From DATKRB01 sp963794215 (lineage in GTDB: Bacteria; Actinomycetota; Acidimicrobiia; Acidimicrobiales; RAAP-2), in assembly GCA_963794215.1 (NCBI GenBank), contig CAWCCQ010000002.1, forward strand, positions 62,001-126,000: a stretch of DNA of 64,000 nucleotides. Reading direction: 5' to 3'. Made by a program: the position numbers and the translations under genes. The notes beneath the pieces were generated by a model. It was not told the DNA's origin, ran no database searches, and worked only from the letters and a program-made list of their open reading frames with translations. Within the stretch, counting starts at the first letter, position 1. Each line of letters begins with the position of its first letter. This document shows, in pieces, positions 8,494 to 18,087 of this stretch.

Positions 8494-9941
8494 TCAGGCG
8501 CGAGCGGCCAACAGCGGCGCCATCCACGCCTCGACCTCGTCCGCCTGGGTGGGCAGCGCGCCGGACAGGACCCGGGGCCCCTCGGCGGTGATCAGGACGT
8601 CATCTTCGATCCTCACGCCAATGCCCCGGTAGCGCTCGGGCACCGTCAGATCGTCAGGCTGGAAGTAGCAACCCGGCTCGACGGTCAGCACCATGCCGGG
8701 CACCAGGTCAAGCTCGCGGTAGTCGTTGCGCGCGTTGGCGCAATCATGCACGTCGAGGCCGAGCATGTGGCTGGTTCCGTGCAAGGTGTAGCGGACGTGG
8801 AACCGGTGCTCGGGATCGAGCGCCTCGTCGAGCGAGCAGCGCAGAATGCCGCGCTCGACCAACCACCCGGCGATGACCCGCATGGCGGCCCGATGGGGTG
8901 CCATGAACGGGTTACCTGCAACGCATTGATCAAGCCCGGCCGCTGCGCCTGCCAGACGATCTGGTAGACCTCGCGCTGCACGCTCGAGAAGCGACCGCCC
9001 ACCGGGATCGTGCGAGTCACGTCCGCCGTGTAGAGCTCGGGACCCTCGACTCCCGCGTCCAACAAGAGCAGATCGCCTGCACGCACCGGACCGTCGTTGC
9101 GAATCCAGTGGAGGGTGCACGCGTGATGTCCGCAAGCAGCGATCGTGTCATAGCCCACGTCGTTGCCCTCGGTGCGCGCCCGACGATTGAACGTGCCCTC
9201 CACCCAGCGCTCGCTGTGGTCCCGCGCGTCGGGCAGGGACCGCACGACGTCCTCGAAGCCCACCACGGTGGCATCGATCGCCTGCTCGAGACAGGAGATC
9301 TCATGGTCGTCCTTGACCAGTCGCAACTCCGACAAGGCCGAGAGGAGCTCAGCGTCTCGCTCGTCGTCGGGGTGCGTCAAGCCTTCGTCGACCGCTGGGT
9401 CGAAGCCTCGGACCACCCGTGCCGCCCCGTGGTCGGACGCCTCTTTCAACACCGCGGGCAGGTCGTCGAGCGGTGCGGTGCGAATGCCCAGGAGGACGCT
9501 GGTGTCCTCGAGGCCCATCCGGGGACCTACCCAGAGCTCGCCGTAGCGGCGGTCGGTAAAGAACCCTGGGGTCGAGCGGTCCGCCCGCGGAACGCCGTAG
9601 AGGGTGGCATCGCCCGCTGGGGCGATGACGAGCACCGCATCGGGTTCTTGGCAGCCGGTCAACCACGCGAAGTCGGTTCCCGCCCGGAAGCGGTAGTCGG
9701 TGTCGTTGGCCCTGACCTTCAGTCGACCCGTGGGGACCACCAGCCAGTCGCCCGGAAAGCGTGCCGCCAGCTCCGCACGTCGCCGGGCGTGAAAGGGTGC
9801 CGCCGGGGACGCTTCGTGGACCAGTCGGCGCGGCGGTGCCCAGGCCGTCGACATGAACTCCACCAGGGCCGGCGGCGTCACCGGCCTTTTCGGGGTGCCA
9901 GCCTCCTCGCTGGGTGCCCCGTCGGGCGGTTTGTCGGTCAT
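8494..9941 (-). pseudogene. Aminopeptidase P-like M24 peptidase, frame broken by one base
   Basis: Read across a break at about 8937-8943, the gene encodes about 480 residues with the N-terminal AMP_N domain and a C-terminal M24 domain. Metal ligands are visible in LLLDAGVE and TADVTRTIPVGG in the first frame, and in HGTSHMLGLDVHD, LTVEPGCYF and IEDDVLIT in the second. One missing base in the GC run would join VWQAQR to GLDQCVAGNPFMAPHRAAM. All five ligand positions survive, so an assembly indel is likely. The enzyme would remove an N-terminal residue preceding proline. The start is ATG 9941 (MTDKPPDGAP). Confidence 0.8.
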
Positions 9942-10030
9942 CCACCCAGTCTGACACCGCCCGTGCCCGGTGTGGACCACGATCCTCGGTCCCAGATGCC
10001 TCGGCACCGACACCCCACGAGCCCCGACGC

Positions 10031-10507
10031 TCAGGCGACCTTCGGGAGTCGGGCCGCGGCTCGGCGCAGAACCAGGCCGAATCCGAATGGCAAGAGCGGG
10101 GCGCCCAGTCGCAAGCCAAGCCCCGGCTTCAGCGCGATGGTCCACGAAAGCAAGGTGCCGCTCCCTTCGTCGGTCAAACGGTAATCCTCCGCGAACGCCT
10201 TGGCCATCGGTGCGCTGGACTTGTCCACCCGAAACGCCCAGCGCTCGTCGTCGTCCCAGGCGAGGATGGTCTCGGTAAAGCGAACCCCGAACGAGCGGAC
10301 GCTGCGGACGCTCCCCACGCCCTGGGGTGGCGGCGTCTCCCAGTGTCCGTCGCCACTGAACCCCGGGAACCAGCGCCCCAACTCGGCCGGATCGGCGGCC
10401 AGCGCGGCAAAAACCCCCCGGCGCGGCGCCGCTACGTGCGCGTGGCAGCGGACGAAATGCGGGGCCGTCTCGAAGAATGACAGATCGACGGGCTCGAGCA
10501 CGGGCAC
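10031..10507 (-). CDS. SRPBCC-family (polyketide cyclase/START-like) protein
   Basis: 158 residues. The N-terminal strand and helix (VRCHAHVAAPRRGVFAALAADPAELGRWFPGF) and the later strands (SVRSFGVRFTETILAWDDDERWAFRVD, SGTLLSWTIALKP) fit the START-like SRPBCC fold. It is a cytoplasmic ligand-binding protein without a readable catalytic motif. It stands alone, divergent from a VOC gene. A short basic tail (LRRAAARLPKVA) ends it. Confidence 0.75.
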   Translation of the reverse strand: MPVLEPVDLSFFETAPHFVRCHAHVAAPRRGVFAALAADPAELGRWFPGFSGDGHWETPPPQGVGSVRSVRSFGVRFTETILAWDDDERWAFRVDKSSAPMAKAFAEDYRLTDEGSGTLLSWTIALKPGLGLRLGAPLLPFGFGLVLRRAAARLPKVA

Positions 10508-10644
10508 GCCCGCATTCTACTGGGGTTGGATCAGGCTCCCCGTTGAGGGCAGACTGACGCTCTCGTGCTCAAGAGGACCGTCGCCACGACAGCTCCGACT
10601 CGCCGTCCGTATGCTTGCCCCACGACATCGACCCAGGAGATCCC

Positions 10645-11103
10645 TTGCCCAGTCGCATCAACCACGTCAAGCTGATCACGCCCCAACCCGAGCTCGTCGA
10701 CGCTTTCCTCCGAGAGGTCTGCGATATTCCTGAGGGTTGGCCGCTCGGTTCCAACCCGCCCAGCGCCCTCCCGAACGACGCCCCCTTGGGCGATGGCGGG
10801 CATCTGTCGGGCACCGATCTCGCCGAGCGCAGGCGGGTCACCGGAGAACGTGGGTTCATCGCCGGGAATCCCGAGTCGCGGCAGTTCCAGATCCTCCAGG
10901 GCGACTCGTCGAGCTTCTGGGCGGTGTGCATCTCGACCCGGTACATCGAGGACGTCTACGAACGCTGCCAGGCACGCGGGGTGCCCTGCACCGATATCAC
11001 CGTGGCCGACTGGAACGAGCGCGACAACATCCGGAACTTCTTCTGCATCGTCGGGGGCGTGATGTTCGAGGTGATCCGCGTCGAGCCCAAATCGGCCGGC
11101 TGA
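10645..11103 (+). CDS. VOC/glyoxalase-like protein
   Basis: A 152-residue protein beginning SRINHVKLITPQPELVDAFLREV, a typical VOC first module, and ending IRNFFCIVGGVMFEVIRVE, the second. A conserved central segment (FQILQGDSSSFWAVCISTRYIEDVYE) lies between. I prefer the TTG at 10645 because AGGAG sits five bases upstream; an in-frame TTG at 10615 lacks such a site. The fold often binds a divalent metal, but the ligand set is not obvious. A SRPBCC gene follows 68 bases downstream. Confidence 0.72.
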   Translation: MPSRINHVKLITPQPELVDAFLREVCDIPEGWPLGSNPPSALPNDAPLGDGGHLSGTDLAERRRVTGERGFIAGNPESRQFQILQGDSSSFWAVCISTRYIEDVYERCQARGVPCTDITVADWNERDNIRNFFCIVGGVMFEVIRVEPKSAG

Positions 11104-11171
11104 CGACCCCTCGGGGCGCGGCGGCAACCCGATACCCTCGTCCACGCTATCCACCGCCCGAAGGGAACCCA

Positions 11172-11642
11172 ATGCCCGCACCCACTCGCATCGCTGCGAG
11201 CGGCACCGTCGATGCCAGTCCCGCCGAGGTTTTCCGTATCGTCACCGACCCGGCGATGCACGTTGCGATCGACGGATCGGGCATGCTGCAGGCCGCGCCC
11301 GATGCCCGGCGTCTCGAGAAGGTCGGCGACACCTTCGAGATGGACATGGACGCCACCGCGCTCGGGAACGCCACGATCGGCAAGTACCAGGTCCTCAACA
11401 CCGTGACGAAGATCGAGTCCGACCAACTGCTCGAGTGGAGCGTCGGTAGCAACGAACGCGGTGGCTTCGGCCACGTCTACGGGTGGGAGATCGCGTCCGA
11501 TGGTGCCGGGGAGACGACGGTGACCAACTACTACGACTGGAGCGCGGTCGACGAGAAGCGGCGCGACCGATTCCCCATCATCCCGGCCGCGATGCTCGAG
11601 AAGTCCGTCCAGAACCTCGCCGCGTTGGTGACCCAGGAATAG
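11172..11642 (+). CDS. SRPBCC-family protein
   Basis: 156 residues from ATG 11172, preceded by GAAGGGA. The sequence starts RIAASGTVDASPAEVFRIVT and contains TVTKIESDQLLEWSVGS and a C-terminal helix (IPAAMLEKSVQNLAALV), fitting the polyketide cyclase/dehydrase group of SRPBCC proteins. Substrate unknown. It is the last gene on the plus strand before a double hairpin and the convergent liv genes. Confidence 0.77.
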   Translation: MPAPTRIAASGTVDASPAEVFRIVTDPAMHVAIDGSGMLQAAPDARRLEKVGDTFEMDMDATALGNATIGKYQVLNTVTKIESDQLLEWSVGSNERGGFGHVYGWEIASDGAGETTVTNYYDWSAVDEKRRDRFPIIPAAMLEKSVQNLAALVTQE

Positions 11643-11665
11643 CCCGAGCCGCTCTGAACCTTTGG

Positions 11666-11707
11666 GAGCAGCGAGATCGTCGCTGCTCGGCGGGCTTCGC
11701 TGCCCGC
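11666..11707. terminator. Tandem hairpins between convergent genes
   Basis: A perfect 9-bp stem, GAGCAGCGA/TCGCTGCTC (11666-11688, 5-base loop), is followed at once by GCGGGC/GCCCGC (11690-11707 with a 6-base loop). They lie between the stops of the SRPBCC gene (11642) and livF (11721), so they could end transcription from both sides. No U-tract is present. Confidence 0.6.
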
Positions 11708-11720
11708 GTGGCAGAGCGGG

Positions 11721-12485
11721 TTACGCGCCTGCGCTCGCCCCGTCTAATGAGCCGTCGGTCTCAGCGGCGGCGGCATCGCCGAGGTATTGGTTCAGTACCT
11801 CGGGTCCCGCCCCGTCGGCGGGACCGCTCCACCCCACCGATCCACGGGTCAGGATCACGCAGGTATCGGCAAAGGCCAACGCCCGGTGGATGAACTGCTC
11901 GATGAGCACGATGGTGATCCCGTTGCTCCGTGCTCGTTCGAGGCTCTGGAACACTTGGTCGACCATGAGTGGGGCCAGGCCGAGTGACATCTCGTCGGCG
12001 ATGATCAGCTGGGGGTTGACCGACAGCGCTCGGGCCATCGCCAGCATCTGCTGCTCGCCACCCGAGAGGCTTCCGGCCCGCTGCGCTTCGCGGGCGCCCA
12101 GCACGGGAAACAGCTCGATCGCCCGGTCGATGGCAGCCTGCCGGGTGGACCGCCCGGACAGCTGGCGTGTCGCCATCCGCAAGTTGTCGACCACGGACAG
12201 CCCCGGAAAGATGCCCCGGCCTTCGGGAATGTACGTCAGCCCGGCTTGGCGCACTCGGTGCGCGGGCCAGCCGGTGATGTCCTGACCGTTGAACCGGACG
12301 TGGCCCGAGGTCACCGGCACCAATCCCGACACCGAGCGGCCGAAGGTGCTCTTCCCCGCGCCGTTCGGACCCAGTACCGCCAGCACGTGCCCTGCCTCGA
12401 CGCCCAGGTCGACCCCGAACAGCGCCTGGGAGAGCCCGTAGCTCACGTGGAGGTCCTTGACGATCAGCTCAGCTCCGCCGCTCAT
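11721..12485 (-). CDS. livF: Branched-chain amino acid type ABC transporter ATP-binding protein LivF
   Basis: 254 residues. Walker A is GPNGAGKST (residues 39-47), the signature SLSGGEQQMLAMARAL, and Walker B LIIADEMSLGL, in the short LivF format, with a C-terminal extension rich in Ala/Asp. It powers import by the LivH/M-type permease. Its start overlaps the livG stop by four bases (ATGA), so the two ATPases are translationally coupled. The transported compound may be a branched-chain amino acid, an amide, urea or an aromatic acid; this cannot be decided here. Confidence 0.9.
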   Translation of the reverse strand: MSGGAELIVKDLHVSYGLSQALFGVDLGVEAGHVLAVLGPNGAGKSTFGRSVSGLVPVTSGHVRFNGQDITGWPAHRVRQAGLTYIPEGRGIFPGLSVVDNLRMATRQLSGRSTRQAAIDRAIELFPVLGAREAQRAGSLSGGEQQMLAMARALSVNPQLIIADEMSLGLAPLMVDQVFQSLERARSNGITIVLIEQFIHRALAFADTCVILTRGSVGWSGPADGAGPEVLNQYLGDAAAAETDGSLDGASAGA

Positions 12486-13345
12486 GACTGGTGCTCGTCG
12501 TGCTGGGCGATGTCGCTGCGAGCGGTCACCTCCTCGTCACCCAGGTAGGCGGCCCGGACTTGTGGATCGTTGCGGATCATGTCGGGCGTGCCCTGCGCGA
12601 TGAGCACCCCGAAGTCCAGAACGTAGATGTAGCTCGAGAGGCTCAACACCATCCCAACGTCGTGCTCGACGAGAAGTAGGGAAACGTTCTCCTCGGCCAC
12701 GGTCCGGCGGAGCGCTGCTGCCAACCGCTCGGCTTCGTGGATGTCGAGTCCCGACAGCGGCTCGTCCATCAAGACGAGCAGCGGCGATGCGGCGAGCGCT
12801 CGCCCCACCTCGAGCAGCCGGCTGGTGCCCAGCGGAAGGGCGTTGGCCAGCTGATTGGCGACAGGAGTGAGCTCGAACAACTCAAGCAGCGAATCGACCC
12901 GCTCGTTCTCGGGCTGGCCCGGCCGGCGCAGACTGGCTGCGGTGAAGACGTCCTTCCACAACCGCTCGGGAGAGTGGCGTACCCGATAGGCGAGCACCAG
13001 GTGCTCGCGGACGGTCAGTCCCATGAACAGCTCGGGCTGTTGGAAGGTCCTCGCCAGACCAAGACGGGCCCTGGCCTGGGCCGACGCGGTCGTCACATCG
13101 CGGTCCACCAAACGCACTCGCCCGGCGTTGGGCTTGAGCAGCCCGGAAAGGACCCCGAAGAGCGTGCTCTTGCCCGCGCCGTTGGGACCGACCAGCCCGA
13201 TGATCGCGCCCTTAGGCACGTTGACGCTCACTTCAGACAGGGCGCGCAACCCGCCGAACCGCACGGTCACGTCGCTCGCGGACAGCAATGAGTCGCCCCC
13301 GATCTCGTCCTGCCGTACCACCGTCTCCGTGATCGTCATCGTCAC
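12482..13345 (-). CDS. livG: Branched-chain amino acid type ABC transporter ATP-binding protein LivG
   Basis: 287 residues with Walker A GPNGAGKST, a LivG-type signature LPLGTSRLLEVGRAL, Walker B LLVLMDEPLSGLD and the switch histidine in LLVEHDVGMVLSL. The C-terminal element VLIAQGTPDMIRNDPQVRAAYLG is the standard LivG ending. It pairs with LivF as an ATPase heterodimer on the inner face of the membrane. It lies 69 bases downstream of the fused permease gene. Confidence 0.92.
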   Translation of the reverse strand: MTMTITETVVRQDEIGGDSLLSASDVTVRFGGLRALSEVSVNVPKGAIIGLVGPNGAGKSTLFGVLSGLLKPNAGRVRLVDRDVTTASAQARARLGLARTFQQPELFMGLTVREHLVLAYRVRHSPERLWKDVFTAASLRRPGQPENERVDSLLELFELTPVANQLANALPLGTSRLLEVGRALAASPLLVLMDEPLSGLDIHEAERLAAALRRTVAEENVSLLLVEHDVGMVLSLSSYIYVLDFGVLIAQGTPDMIRNDPQVRAAYLGDEEVTARSDIAQHDEHQS

Positions 13346-13414
13346 TCCTCGATCCGACCGAGGCTCTGGGGCACTCGGGTATCCACCCCCAACACCATCA
13401 GCTCTTGCGTGCGC

Positions 13415-15577
13415 CTACCCCCCGGACAGGCCATGGACCGGTTCGCGGGTCGGCAGCCCGTCAAGCACCGTTTCGGGCGGAAGCAGCTCCGCGGCGGCTG
13501 GCTTGTGCTTTCGGGTCATCACGGCCAGATAGCCGATGCCGAAGTTGAGCACCACGAAGGTGATCGCGATCCAGAGCCACCACAGGTCCTTGACAGCGAC
13601 GATGAGCGCGATGAACACCAGGCCGTAGGCCGCGGCACCGATTTTGATCGCCTGGTAGAGCGACTCGTTCACGGTCCGCACGCCGGTCATGATCCCCCGG
13701 AACTGGCGGGCCTGCATGGTGAGCGTTCCTTCGGGGAACTTCACGATAGCGATGGCGCCCAAACCGAAGAGGATCGGGACGAAGTTGCCGAAGGACTTGG
13801 GCAGGTACACCAAGGCCAGGCCGGCAAACAGGGTGGACGCCAGGCCGGCAAACAGCGCGGCCGTGTTCGAACGGATTCCGTTGAGGACAAGCACGGTGAG
13901 CCAGACCTCGGCACCGAGGGTGGCGTAGTTGCTCGGAAGGGCCACCCCCAAGGTGATCGCCAGCAGCCCACCGCCGATACCGGCCACGAACGCCGCCAGG
14001 GCGGCGACGAGCAGCTTCATCTGCAGCACGTTGATGCCGATGGTCCGTGATCCCGCACTGGAGAACCGCACCGCGGTGAGACCAAGCCCCGTCGTAGATC
14101 GCCGCAAGTTGATGATCACGACGCAGACCAACCCGAACACCACGATGCCCATATACACCAAGGTTCGACCAGTGCCGGCGAAGTGGGGGGGATTGACGCT
14201 GACACCTAGCCCGTTGTTGTTGAAGATCTGGCGGGTGAAGACGAGGTTGTCCACCAGCAGACCGAAGGTGAGGGTGGTCAAGGCGACGTACAAGTCGCCC
14301 ATGCGGATGGTCAACAACCCGATAAGCACGCCGAACGGCACCGCCACGAACCCACCGATCAGCACGGTCAGCAGAATCGGTAGGTGATGATCCGCCGCGA
14401 GTAGTGCCGCGGCCATCCCTCCGGCGCCCGCAAAGGCGCCCTGGCACAGCCAGATCATCCCGCCCTCGCCGACCACCAGGGTGAAGGACAGGAAAATCAC
14501 GCCGTAGGCGACGCCCTGGGCCAACAGGCCAATCCAAAAACCATGGAGGAGCAACGGAAATACCAACAACGCCGCAAACGCGAAGGCCGATGGTCGCCAA
14601 CTCAGCGCATTGGCCGCCCCGGCGCTGCTCACGTTCTGTGACTCGCTTCCCTGTGGGCGGATGGCCCGGTCGAGCGCTCCACCGACGCCCTCCTCCTCGT
14701 TCACCCGTCCGCCGGTCAGGGTGTAGTAGACGAGGAAGACGACGATCACGATGAACGGGATGCCCGTGATCAAGTCGGCCGTGTACGTGCTCGACGCGGG
14801 CAGGAAGTACTGCACCAGCGCGCTGGCGATACCCATACCCAGCCCGACTCCGGCAGCGATAGGCATACTTCGCAGCTTGGCGGCGATCACCGCAGCGAAG
14901 GCGGTCACCATCAGCAAGGACATGTCACCGGCGTCGAGGCCGATGATGGGGGCCACGAGAACCCCAGCCAAGCCGGCCAGCGTGCTACTGACGACCCACA
15001 CCGCGGTCGACATGGTGGCGGGGTTGGTGCCCGACAGCGACGTCATCGCGGGCGAGTCCACCAGCGCTCGGACCTGCAGACCGACATCGGTGTACCGCAG
15101 CACGACGAACCCCGCCACAAGGAGCGCCACCACGCACGCATAGACGATGACCTGATCCATCGTGACCGGAACACCGAGGAAACGGAACACTCGCACCGGT
15201 TGGGGGGCAAGACCGGGTGCACTGAGGATGGTCTGGTTCCCAAAGATCACCGTGTCCGCCGGTGGCAGGGCCACCGAGATGCCAATGGTCGCCATCACCT
15301 TCACAAGGGTCGAGGAGAGGCGCAGATACCGGAAGATCGTGAAGTACAAAAAGAGGCCGAGCGCCGGCCCGAGCCCGAGGATGGCTAGCAACGCCGAAGG
15401 GACGATGGGCCAGGTGTGCTCCGTGTTCAAGAAGTAGTAGAAGCGCGCCACCGTGTAGGCAATCGACCCAAAGGCGAAGTTGAGGACGCCTGCGGACGTG
15501 TAGGTGATCACCAATCCGCTCGCGCAGATCGCGTAGATCCCGCCCAACACGAGCCCGGCGACTATGTATTGCAGCAT
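13415..15577 (-). CDS. Fused LivH-LivM permease of a branched-chain amino acid type ABC transporter
   Basis: A 720-residue protein from ATG 15577, chosen for the strong AAGGGGGGAC site; the upstream start at 15613 is less likely. Residues about 1-300 are a LivH domain (QYIVAGLVLGGIYAICASGLVITYTSAGVL in outline, GLDAGDMSLLMVTAFAAVIAAKL). After a polar linker (GRVNEEEGVG...RPQGSESQN), residues about 330-680 are a LivM domain (GEGGMIWLCQGAFAGAGG, IRMGDLYVALTTLTFGLL). One chain thus supplies both halves of the channel, a fusion known in actinobacteria. No periplasmic binding-protein gene lies in the cluster. Confidence 0.9.
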   Translation of the reverse strand: MLQYIVAGLVLGGIYAICASGLVITYTSAGVLNFAFGSIAYTVARFYYFLNTEHTWPIVPSALLAILGLGPALGLFLYFTIFRYLRLSSTLVKVMATIGISVALPPADTVIFGNQTILSAPGLAPQPVRVFRFLGVPVTMDQVIVYACVVALLVAGFVVLRYTDVGLQVRALVDSPAMTSLSGTNPATMSTAVWVVSSTLAGLAGVLVAPIIGLDAGDMSLLMVTAFAAVIAAKLRSMPIAAGVGLGMGIASALVQYFLPASSTYTADLITGIPFIVIVVFLVYYTLTGGRVNEEEGVGGALDRAIRPQGSESQNVSSAGAANALSWRPSAFAFAALLVFPLLLHGFWIGLLAQGVAYGVIFLSFTLVVGEGGMIWLCQGAFAGAGGMAAALLAADHHLPILLTVLIGGFVAVPFGVLIGLLTIRMGDLYVALTTLTFGLLVDNLVFTRQIFNNNGLGVSVNPPHFAGTGRTLVYMGIVVFGLVCVVIINLRRSTTGLGLTAVRFSSAGSRTIGINVLQMKLLVAALAAFVAGIGGGLLAITLGVALPSNYATLGAEVWLTVLVLNGIRSNTAALFAGLASTLFAGLALVYLPKSFGNFVPILFGLGAIAIVKFPEGTLTMQARQFRGIMTGVRTVNESLYQAIKIGAAAYGLVFIALIVAVKDLWWLWIAITFVVLNFGIGYLAVMTRKHKPAAAELLPPETVLDGLPTREPVHGLSGG

Positions 15578-16285
15578 CGTCCCCCCCTTCCGGCTTGTAC
15601 GCCAACATGGCAATCCGGCCGCACCGGCCGTCCGCCGCCGTCACCCCGGCACGGTCGTGCTGCTGGTCGCCATGCCGGGCCACCCCGCATGGCAGCATGC
15701 CACAACCATCTCATCATCTCAGATCGGTCCATTGCCGTGCGCAGACTTCCGTTGCGGTCTGTCGGCGAAGGAGGTTCGAAGCCTGGCCGACACGTGCATC
15801 CACCACAAGTACTGGACCGGCGCTCCAACGGTCAACTTCAGGTCCTCGATCGGGGAGCAACGGCCGCGAGGCCACATCGTCGGCGCGGCGGTCGACGAAC
15901 GGCCGCGCCGACCACCGCCCCGACACGTCGATCTCGCAACACTCCCCCCCTCATCATCGTCCCCGTGGCTGACAGTGCTCCGAGCCATCGGCCACTGGAA
16001 CAGCGCTAGCGTAATCCGTTCGCAATGAGTTGTCCATCGATTTCAGCCCAGCTCCGCCGGGCCCGGGTCAGGGGCTGACCGCGCCGCTCTCCGGTCCGTC
16101 TGCGCCATCGAGGTCCGTCGGCGCCATCGAGGCTTGGTGACCTCAAGCACCAATTGGGCTCCGGACAATTACATAGGTGCGTCCGTCCGTCCGGTACATC
16201 GGTGCGTCGGCAACCGCTATCGGTTTATGAGCAACTTCGGCCTCGGCTGCATCGAGCACATCGAGGGTGACGCGGTCCGCCGCCT
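15578..16285. other. 708-bp non-coding stretch upstream of the liv operon
   Basis: No reading frame here looks like a protein on either strand. It must hold the liv promoter at its left end and the 3' end of the thiolase unit at its right. A weak stem, GCCATGC/GCATGGC, lies at 15669-15693. I see no tRNA or clear terminator. Confidence 0.5.
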
Positions 16286-17461
16286 CTAGCCCGCGGTCAT
16301 CAGCATCGCCCCGGAGAACGGCCCGACGGCATTGGCCCATACGCCAACCTCGGCTCGAGGCACTTGGCGCTCCCCGCACTCACCGCGCAACTGACGGATC
16401 GACTCGATGCAGAAGTTGGCACCGTGCCGGCGGCCCACGTTGCATGCGCCCCCATCGGTATTGACCGGAATGCGACCACCCAGCCTCGTGTTGCCCGCCT
16501 CGACGAAGGGGCCCGACTCCCCCAGCTCGCAGAAACCCAAAGCCTCGAGCCATTGGAAGACGATGATCGTGAAGCCGTCGTAGAGTTGCGCGCAATCGAC
16601 GTCGGCCGGCTTGAGGTCGGTGCGCCGCCACAGCGCCGCCGCGTCGTGGAACGGGGAGTTGCGGTTGATGTCGTCGAGGTTCTCGAAGGTCACGTACTTG
16701 ACGGACGAGTAGGCCATCGCCTCGACGAATACCGGTGCTGGACGAGCGTCCGCGGCCCGGTCACCAGCCGTGAAGATCACCGCCGACGCGGAATCCACCG
16801 GGTAGTCGCAGTCGAGCAGGCGAACCGGCTTGGCGACGTAGCGGGCACCCAAGTACTCCTCGACGCTGAGAGGCTCCCGGAAGATGGCATCCTCGTTCAG
16901 CGAGGCGTGATATCGCTGCGCCACCACGTGGGCGCCGAATTGCTCCTCGGTCGTTCCGTAGAGGTCCATATGACGCTGGGCCGGCAACGCGGCGATAGAG
17001 AACACCGGCGATACCGAACCGAAGGGCGCGGTGAACTGGGCATCGCCACTCACGGTCATCGGACCGGCCTTGGCCGAGGTCGACAGCTCCTCGCTCGAGC
17101 TCAGGCGTTGGTTGATGATCCTGAGGGTCAGAACCGTGTGGGCCATGCCGGCCCGGATGGCGGTAACAGCCTGGACGGCCGGCCCGATGTACGCGGGTCC
17201 AGCAGTGCTGTACCAGTTGAGGTCCTTGATGCCGAGCATGTAGGCGAGGTCCATCGGGTCGACCGTGTCGAGTCCGGCGGGAGCCGGCCCGGCGACACCC
17301 CACAAGAGCGAGATGCCGTCGATGTCCGCGGGCCCAAGGCCCGCGTCGTCCATGGCTGCTTTCGCTGCTTGGATGGCCAGCTGCCAGGACGTGAGACCAG
17401 TCTTGCGGCCGGTTGTCGAGTAGCCGACGCCGACGGCGGCGACTCGGTCGTTGAGGATCAT
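16286..17461 (-). CDS. Thiolase-like lipid-transfer protein (SCP-x/Ltp2 type), probable aldolase
   Basis: 391 residues from ATG 17461, preceded by GAAAGGACG. It has the thiolase fold but no nucleophilic cysteine at the usual site (LRIINQRLSSSEE). It keeps Ltp2-like features: AQLYDGFTIIVFQWLEALGFC with the conserved Tyr, and GRRHGANFCIESIRQLRGE. Ltp2-type proteins, with a DUF35 partner, cleave carbon-carbon bonds of CoA-linked side chains, as in bacterial steroid degradation. The DUF35 gene lies about 100 bases upstream on the same strand, which supports this. The substrate is inference. Confidence 0.8.
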   Translation of the reverse strand: MILNDRVAAVGVGYSTTGRKTGLTSWQLAIQAAKAAMDDAGLGPADIDGISLLWGVAGPAPAGLDTVDPMDLAYMLGIKDLNWYSTAGPAYIGPAVQAVTAIRAGMAHTVLTLRIINQRLSSSEELSTSAKAGPMTVSGDAQFTAPFGSVSPVFSIAALPAQRHMDLYGTTEEQFGAHVVAQRYHASLNEDAIFREPLSVEEYLGARYVAKPVRLLDCDYPVDSASAVIFTAGDRAADARPAPVFVEAMAYSSVKYVTFENLDDINRNSPFHDAAALWRRTDLKPADVDCAQLYDGFTIIVFQWLEALGFCELGESGPFVEAGNTRLGGRIPVNTDGGACNVGRRHGANFCIESIRQLRGECGERQVPRAEVGVWANAVGPFSGAMLMTAG

Positions 17462-17561
17462 GGTCGTCCTTTCGTGCACCCGAACCCGAATCGGGGCTGC
17501 TTCCAAACTGCGCTCGGTGGCGTGGCCACTGGCGCCAGCGCTGCGGCTCCCGATCGGCGCG

Positions 17562-18005
17562 TCACGACGGAGTGAAGAGCGGAAGGGTCAAGCCCGGTGC
17601 CACCTCGGAGAAGACCACCACGAGCGCGAGTCCCGCTCTGAGGTCTGCCTCGGCGCAGTCGACGACGTTGGTCGTGAGCCGTAGTCCCGGTTCCTCTTCG
17701 AGCTCGACCACGGCGAGCACGTAGGGGATACGGTCGACGTAGTACGGGTGGAACGCCTGCATGACGACGGTGAAGCTGTACAGCATCGCTCGCCCCGAGA
17801 CTTCCTCCGGGGCAAGATCCATCGCCTGGCACCGATCGCAGATCGGCCGGGGATAGTGCACGAAATGACCGCAGCTCTTGCAGCGCAAGATCAGGAGTCG
17901 GTGCTCGTTCACGCCGTTCCAGAAGAACTCCGTGAGCGGACCGGGGAGGGGAATCGGCGGAGTGGAGGCCGCGGAGAGGCCGCTCGTGGTCGCCACGTTC
18001 GTCAC
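17562..18005 (-). CDS. DUF35 OB-fold protein with zinc ribbon, partner of the thiolase-like aldolase
   Basis: 147 residues. A rubredoxin-like zinc ribbon has C42, C45, C56 and C59 (RCKSCGHFVHYPRPICDRC), followed by an OB-fold (GRAMLYSFTVVMQAFHPYY, YVLAVVELEEEPGLRLTTNV). Such proteins form complexes with Ltp-type thiolase homologues and are needed for their activity (ChsH2 with Ltp2 is the studied case). It sits directly upstream of that partner on the same strand. Confidence 0.83.
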   Translation of the reverse strand: MTNVATTSGLSAASTPPIPLPGPLTEFFWNGVNEHRLLILRCKSCGHFVHYPRPICDRCQAMDLAPEEVSGRAMLYSFTVVMQAFHPYYVDRIPYVLAVVELEEEPGLRLTTNVVDCAEADLRAGLALVVVFSEVAPGLTLPLFTPS

Positions 18006-18087
18006 CTACAAACCCCCCGACGTCAGAGAGGCACCGCCGGAGCGGGCGACGTCTCGGCTCGAGACACTAGCCCGAGCGCGGGGGCTC

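Noticed and set aside
10174..10410. Short minus-strand frame inside the SRPBCC gene
   Set aside because: It is a shadow of the SRPBCC gene in another frame, Arg/Trp-rich and motif-free.
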